Shown: in pieces, positions 6,936-10,306 of the stretch
How the letters are laid out: each line of letters starts with the position of its first letter
Position numbering within the stretch: position 1 is the first letter of the stretch
Source of the DNA: Clostridia bacterium
Lineage (GTDB): Bacteria > Bacillota > Clostridia > Christensenellales > Aristaeellaceae
NCBI GenBank assembly: GCA_017471125.1
Contig: JAFUWR010000204.1
Location: 1-10,306, forward strand
DNA length: 10,306 bases
Direction: 5' to 3'
Translations under genes and position numbers: made by a program
Notes under the pieces: generated by a model
The model's database searches: none
Seen by the model: only the letters and a program-made list of their open reading frames with translations
What the model was told of the DNA's origin: nothing

Positions 6936-7002
6936 GGAAGATGAAGGTAAAGGATCACCACCTTTTTCCGACCGACTTTTGATACGAAAGGAAGAACCCA
7001 AG

Positions 7003-7854
7003 ATGAGCAAGAAGAAGAATTTCCCCAATGTCGTTCTCCCCGCGTTCCAGGGCGTGGCCCCCAAGCTGCCCGGCATGCCGCCGGTGCCGCCCGTGCCGCC
7101 GGTGCCGCCCATTCCCGGCAAGAAGGGCAAGAAGGTCAAGAAGGTCAAGGAGAACATCGGGGATATCAATTCCAGCCTGACCAAGTACTGGAAGCAGCTG
7201 ATCTCCGCCCAGAAGTCCTCGATGAAGGACATCCGGGAGCAGTGGGGCCTGTTCTTCGACTACAACATGGATATGTGGGATGCCCTCATCGACTTCCTGC
7301 CCGACGAGGTGCCGTTCCTGCCCAAGGGTGTCGAGGCCATCTCCCCCCAGAGCGCGGCGAAGCGCGTCAAGCGGTTCGCGAAGATCGCGAACAAGCATCT
7401 GGTAGAGCAGGCCGAGACCGCCGCCGACTTCGCCATCAAGGGCCAGAAGGAAGCCCGCGACCTGGTCTCCACCGCTATGGATAAGGTCGAGGAGACCCTC
7501 GAGGACAAGGACGACAAGAAGAAGGCGAAGAAGAAGGCCAAGAAGGCCAAGGCCGCCAAGAAGGCAAAGAAGGCCAAGAAGGCCGCCGCCAAGGAAGCCA
7601 AGGCCGCCGATAAGGCCCCCGTCGAGGAAGTCAAGGCAGACGCGCCCGTCGAGGAAGCGAAGGTCGAAGCGCCCGCCAAGAAGGCCGCCGCCCCCAAGAA
7701 GGCCCCCGAGAAGGCGCCCGCCAAGCGGTCCAGGCCGGCCCGGAAAGCGGCCGCCAAGGCCCCCGAGAAGGCCAAGGTCGAAGCGCCCGCCGAGGAAGCG
7801 CCCGCCCAGGCCGGGGACAACGCCAACGTCGAAGCGCCCGCCGAGCAGCAGTGA
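7003..7854 (+). CDS. Hypothetical protein with Pro/Val run, helical core and histone-H1-like Lys/Ala tail
   Basis: I do not recognise a named family. The 283-residue protein has no signal peptide or membrane segment. Residues 26-38 form a PPVPPVPPVPPIP run. Residues 40-50 are very basic (KKGKKVKKVK). Residues about 53-165 look helical and contain two aromatic-rich segments (YWKQL, and WGLFFDYNMDMWDALIDFLP). Residues 172-200 are almost all Lys and Ala, and residues 204-283 alternate Lys/Ala/Pro with acidic VEAPAEE-type repeats. The plan of a helical core plus a KA/PAKK tail recalls DNA- or granule-associated bacterial proteins such as AlgP and the phasin-like PhaM, but this is analogy, not homology. 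Binding to nucleic acid or another polyanion is plausible. AAAGGAAG (6987-6994) precedes ATG 7003. The frame stays open upstream to ATG 6847, but the promoter at 6908-6935 rules out that extension. The gene appears monocistronic, with a strong hairpin after it. Confidence 0.85.
   Translation: MSKKKNFPNVVLPAFQGVAPKLPGMPPVPPVPPVPPIPGKKGKKVKKVKENIGDINSSLTKYWKQLISAQKSSMKDIREQWGLFFDYNMDMWDALIDFLPDEVPFLPKGVEAISPQSAAKRVKRFAKIANKHLVEQAETAADFAIKGQKEARDLVSTAMDKVEETLEDKDDKKKAKKKAKKAKAAKKAKKAKKAAAKEAKAADKAPVEEVKADAPVEEAKVEAPAKKAAAPKKAPEKAPAKRSRPARKAAAKAPEKAKVEAPAEEAPAQAGDNANVEAPAEQQ
7078..7116 (+). repeat. Proline-valine run (in-frame CCGCCGGTG-type repeats)
   Basis: Tandem CCG CCG GTG-like triplets encode PPVPPVPPVPPIP at residues 26-38. 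Consecutive prolines usually stall ribosomes, so good expression probably needs elongation factor P. Confidence 0.8.
7516..7611 (+). repeat. Low-complexity AAG/GCC tract encoding the Lys/Ala tail
   Basis: An imperfect tandem of AAG AAG GCC units encodes residues 172-203 (KKKAKKKAKKAKAAKKAK and onward). Such a tract is prone to slippage and to length variation between strains. Confidence 0.75.
7663..7842 (+). repeat. Three exact 15-base repeats in the acidic/proline tail
   Basis: GTCGAAGCGCCCGCC occurs identically at 7663-7677, 7777-7791 and 7828-7842, each encoding VEAPA in the same frame. Related but diverged units lie between them. This suggests growth of the tail by duplication. Confidence 0.8.
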
Positions 7855-7910
7855 CCGGCGCGGCAGGATGTCGGTAAACGGCCCATTCGATAGTATGAGG
7901 CTATAAAAGT

Positions 7911-7950
7911 CAAGCGGGGCATGCCCTTTCGAGCGGCCATGCCCCGCTTG
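7911..7950 (+). terminator. Strong hairpin terminator after the Lys/Ala-rich protein gene
   Basis: CAAGCGGGGCATG (7911-7923) and CATGCCCCGCTTG (7938-7950) form a perfect 13-pair stem with a 14-base loop, followed by the T-rich TGTTGT. It lies 56 bases after the stop codon. Confidence 0.8.
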
Positions 7951-7980
7951 TGTTGTCTGCCGGAAGCCCGGACAGCGGGA

Positions 7981-8007
7981 TTTGACGATTTGGAACCCCC
8001 TCTTGAC
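7981..8007 (+). promoter_or_regulatory. Shared promoter-upstream element, copy D
   Basis: The sequence reads TTTGACGATTTGGAA, then CCCCCTC, then TTGAC of the -35. It has two changes from copies A and B in the first 15 bases. The TTGAC units are 21 bases apart, and the first is 44 bases before the -10. Confidence 0.72.
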
Positions 8008-8031
8008 AACCGCGGGACGGGGCCGTAAAAT
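8003..8031 (+). promoter_or_regulatory. Sigma-A promoter of the SH3-protein/phosphatase operon
   Basis: A perfect -35 TTGACA (8003-8008), a 17-base spacer and the -10 TAAAAT (8026-8031) predict a start near 8038 and a leader of about 40 bases before ATG 8079. Confidence 0.72.
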
Positions 8032-8078
8032 ATTGACAGAGACCCTATTGCGAGCGTATCGACATGGAGGGAGAGCGT

Positions 8079-8558
8079 ATGAAAAAGCTGCTTTTGACGC
8101 TGGTCGTGCTGGCCTTATTGCTGGGCGTCGCCCAGGCCGAGGTGATCCCGCCCTACGGCGAGGGACAGATCGGCCTGAGCGCCGCGGTGCTGTGCGGGGA
8201 GCTGTCGCTGCGCGAAGCGCCCAGCGCCTCGGCGAAGGTCGTCCAGATGGTGGAATATGGCGACATCATCATCGTGACGGAACAGAGGGACGGATGGGCG
8301 CGCTGCGTCCTCGGCGACGAGGAGGACGCGACCAGCGGCTGGGTGAACGCGGATTACATCGTCGTCGACCCCGCCTGGTACAGGACGGAGAAAAAGACGC
8401 CGGTCTACGCCTGGGCCAGCACGTCGGCCCCCAAGGTCGCGCTCTTGGGCGTCAACACCCAGCCCTTCGATCCCGACACGTTCCTGCCGATCCTGAAGGA
8501 CGAGGGGGATTGGCTCCTCGTCAGCCTGCGCGGCGCGGTGGGGTGGGTCCGGAAGTGA
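8079..8558 (+). CDS. Small secreted protein with two SH3-like domains
   Basis: The 159-residue precursor starts with a clear Sec signal peptide (MKKLLLTLVVLALLLG, cleavage likely after AQA at residue 20). Residues about 35-97 form a bacterial SH3 (SH3b) domain: LSLREAPSASAKVVQMVEYGD, broken by a few residues, then DGWARC and SGWVNADYIV. Residues about 105-159 look like a second, more diverged copy (VYAWASTSAPKVALLG, later DWLLVSLRGAVGWVRK). SH3b domains usually bind cell-wall peptides or other proteins outside the cell, so this may anchor or target a partner. GGAGG at 8066-8070 lies 8 bases before ATG 8079; the in-frame ATG at 8064 lies ahead of that site and is less likely. The stop is 46 bases before the secreted phosphatase gene, with no terminator between, so the two are probably co-transcribed. 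Confidence 0.87.
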   Translation: MKKLLLTLVVLALLLGVAQAEVIPPYGEGQIGLSAAVLCGELSLREAPSASAKVVQMVEYGDIIIVTEQRDGWARCVLGDEEDATSGWVNADYIVVDPAWYRTEKKTPVYAWASTSAPKVALLGVNTQPFDPDTFLPILKDEGDWLLVSLRGAVGWVRK

Positions 8559-8604
8559 CGCCCCGACCTTCTGACATGACATCGACGACATATGGAGGAA
8601 AGCT

Positions 8605-10306
8605 ATGAAGCTGAGATCGCTGATCGCCGTTTTGCTGGCCGTGATGCTGGCGACCCTGGGCCTGACCGGCTTTGCGGAGGAAACGCCTGCCGATGAGGCG
8701 GACTTTACCCTGTGGGACCCGGACGCCCCGGCGCTGAACGCGCTGATCGAGTACGTGGAGGCCGTGACCGACCCCGATTCCCCGGACTTCATCCCCGAGG
8801 CGGACCGCGTCGCCACCTTCGACATGGACGGCACGCTGATGGCAGAATTGGCCCCGACCTACCTCGAGGTCATGCTGCTGACCGAGCGCATCCTCAGGGA
8901 CCCGTCCTGGGAGCCGGATGCGGAGATGCTGGAGTTTGGCCGCATGACCCGCGACCACGCGCTGGACAAGTCCTTCCCGGCGGACTATGACTATGAGTTC
9001 TCCTACCACCAGGCCAAGGCCTTCGCGGGCATGACGCTCCCCGAGTACACCGACTTCGTCACCCGCTTCCTGGTGCATGAGGCCGACGGCTTCGAGGGCA
9101 TGACCTACGCGGACGCCTACTACCTGCCGATGGTAGAGGTGGTCGATTACCTGCGGGCGAACGGCTTCAGGTGCTACGTCGTCTCCGGCAGCGACCGCTT
9201 CATCGTCCGCGCGTTCATGGAGGGCGCGTTCGACATCCCCGCCGACAACATCATCGGCTCCGACACCGCGCTGGAGGCCCGGAACCAGGGCGACACCGAC
9301 GGCATCGAGTACGTGTTCACCGGCGACGACGAACTGGTGCGCACGGACAAGCTGCTCATCAAGGACCTAAAGACCAACAAGGTCGTACAGATCGCCCAGG
9401 AGATCGGCCAGCAGCCGGTGCTGTCCTTCGGCAATTCCGGCGGCGACGTGAGCATGAACAACTACGCCCTGCTCAACAACCGCTACCGCAGCGCGGCGTT
9501 CATGGTGATGGCCGACGACGATCAGCGGGATTACGGCAACTCGGACAACCACGATACCCTGACCGAGAAGTGGGTCGGCATGGGCTACAACGCCATCTCC
9601 ATGCGGGACGACTGGAAGACCATCTATGGCGAGGATGTCGTCAAGACCGGCGAATTCCGCTGGCTCTCGGATTACGCGGACCCCGACCCGGTCGAGGAAA
9701 ACACCACCCTCGAGCAGGTGGTCATCCTCAGCCGCCACAACCTGCGCGCGCCGCTGTCCTCCAACGGCTCCGTGCCCTCCGAGCTGACGCCCCACGAGTG
9801 GATACAGTGGTCGGCGGGCTCCAGCGAGCTGACGCTCAAGGGCGGCGTCGAGGAGACCAGCATGGGCCAGTACTTCCGCAAGTGGCTGGACAAGGAGGGG
9901 CTGATCCCCGAGAACTACGTCCCGGCGGAGGGCGAGGTGCGCTTCAACGCCCGGGACAAGCAGCGCTGCCGCGCCACGGCCCGGTACTTCGCCGCGGGCA
10001 TGCTGCCGCTGGCGGACATCGAGGTGGAGCACCCCGGCGACGCCAAGGGCACGGTGGACTTCATGCAGCCCGTGCTGCACTTCTATTCCGATGACTATGC
10101 CGCCGACGCCACGGCGCAGGTGGCGGCCATGGGCGGCGCTGCGGGCTTCGACGGCTTCGCGGAGCAAAACCGGGACGTGATCCAGCTCATCATGGACACC
10201 GTCGATATGCAGGACAGCGAAATTTATCAGAGCGGCAAGTACGGCGACGTGCTGGCGAGCGACTATGGCTACGCGATGGAGCCCGACAAGGAGCCCGACA
10301 TCACCG
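8605..10306 (+). CDS. Secreted two-domain phosphatase: HAD domain fused to a glucose-1-phosphatase-like histidine acid phosphatase (partial)
   Basis: At least 567 residues are encoded, and the frame is open at the right edge. A Sec signal peptide (MKLRSLIAVLLAVMLA, cleavage probably after GFA at residue 24) indicates export. Residues about 45-350 are a PSP-like HAD phosphatase: FDMDGT at 72-77 (D73, D75), VVSGSDR at 192-198 (S194), candidate lysine K259, and FGNSGGD at 275-281. Residues from about 370 begin a clade-2 histidine phosphatase domain with SRHNLRAPL at 376-384 (catalytic H378, R377, R381), then LKGGVEE and QRCRATARYF near 453-462. This closely follows what I recall of E. coli glucose-1-phosphatase Agp (SRHNLRAPL, TKGGV, QRTVATAQFF). 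The distal HD-type proton-donor motif would lie past the edge. Both folds cleave phosphomonoesters, so the protein likely releases phosphate from sugar or inositol phosphates outside the membrane; the substrates are inferred. GGAGG at 8594-8598 lies 6 bases before ATG 8605. Confidence 0.9.
   Translation, partial: MKLRSLIAVLLAVMLATLGLTGFAEETPADEADFTLWDPDAPALNALIEYVEAVTDPDSPDFIPEADRVATFDMDGTLMAELAPTYLEVMLLTERILRDPSWEPDAEMLEFGRMTRDHALDKSFPADYDYEFSYHQAKAFAGMTLPEYTDFVTRFLVHEADGFEGMTYADAYYLPMVEVVDYLRANGFRCYVVSGSDRFIVRAFMEGAFDIPADNIIGSDTALEARNQGDTDGIEYVFTGDDELVRTDKLLIKDLKTNKVVQIAQEIGQQPVLSFGNSGGDVSMNNYALLNNRYRSAAFMVMADDDQRDYGNSDNHDTLTEKWVGMGYNAISMRDDWKTIYGEDVVKTGEFRWLSDYADPDPVEENTTLEQVVILSRHNLRAPLSSNGSVPSELTPHEWIQWSAGSSELTLKGGVEETSMGQYFRKWLDKEGLIPENYVPAEGEVRFNARDKQRCRATARYFAAGMLPLADIEVEHPGDAKGTVDFMQPVLHFYSDDYAADATAQVAAMGGAAGFDGFAEQNRDVIQLIMDTVDMQDSEIYQSGKYGDVLASDYGYAMEPDKEPDIT

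Noticed and set aside
6847..7002. Extension of the Lys-rich protein to ATG 6847
   Set aside because: The shared element and the -35/-10 promoter (6887-6935) lie inside this segment, so it is not in the message; ATG 7003 has a good ribosome binding site.
7260..8009. Minus-strand frame rich in Ala, Ser and Phe opposite the Lys-rich tail
   Set aside because: Its repeats are the complement of the AAG/GCC tract, and the frame runs through the terminator and into the promoter of the next operon.
1..10306. CRISPR arrays, tRNA or rRNA genes, insertion-sequence ends
   Set aside because: I saw no regularly spaced repeats, no cloverleaf-like sequence with CCA end, no transposase and no paired terminal inverted repeats.

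Overview
The window looks like chromosomal DNA from a GC-rich, low-GC-lineage Gram-positive bacterium, most likely an uncultured gut or rumen member of the Clostridia (Bacillota). The evidence is strong AGGAGG-type ribosome binding sites, sigma-A promoters close to TTGACA/TATAAT, short intergenic gaps, secreted proteins with Sec signal peptides, and a His_kinase-type (LytS/YehU-like) sensor kinase. The placement is inference from style, not a database match.

Layout from left to right. (1) A secreted protein with two tandem HAD phosphatase domains is read leftwards from 1666 and runs off the left edge. (2) Divergent from it is a two-component pair. Its regulator has an N-terminal XRE-type helix-turn-helix joined to a C-terminal receiver domain (1830-2426), and it overlaps by 4 bases a seven-helix membrane histidine kinase (2423-3730). 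(3) After a terminator comes a cardiolipin synthase of the phospholipase D superfamily (3907-5469). (4) Next is an AAA_14/DUF4143 ATPase (5600-6826) with less GC-biased codon use and its own near-perfect sigma-A promoter; it may be a later arrival. (5) Then a cytoplasmic protein of unknown function (7003-7854) with a proline-valine run, a helical middle and a histone-H1-like Lys/Ala tail, followed by a strong hairpin. (6) Last is a two-gene operon: a small secreted SH3-type protein (8079-8558) and a secreted phosphatase (8605 to beyond the right edge) that joins a HAD phosphatase domain to a glucose-1-phosphatase-like histidine acid phosphatase domain.

The most interesting non-coding signal is a promoter element present four times. 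It consists of TTGACAATCTGGAA (with small variations), a run of Cs, and then the -35 hexamer. It sits in front of the tandem-HAD gene, the cardiolipin synthase gene, the Lys-rich protein gene and the SH3/phosphatase operon. The distance from its first base to the -10 box is 43, 43, 43 and 44 bases. The ATPase gene has no copy. One copy lies between the divergent promoters of the tandem-HAD gene and the two-component regulator. The simplest hypothesis is a small regulon for cell-envelope and phosphoester metabolism, possibly controlled by the neighbouring HTH-receiver protein. The motif copies and spacing are seen directly; the regulator assignment is inference.

No tRNA, rRNA, CRISPR array, transposase or insertion-sequence ends were recognised, and no gene-free stretch exceeds about 230 bases.
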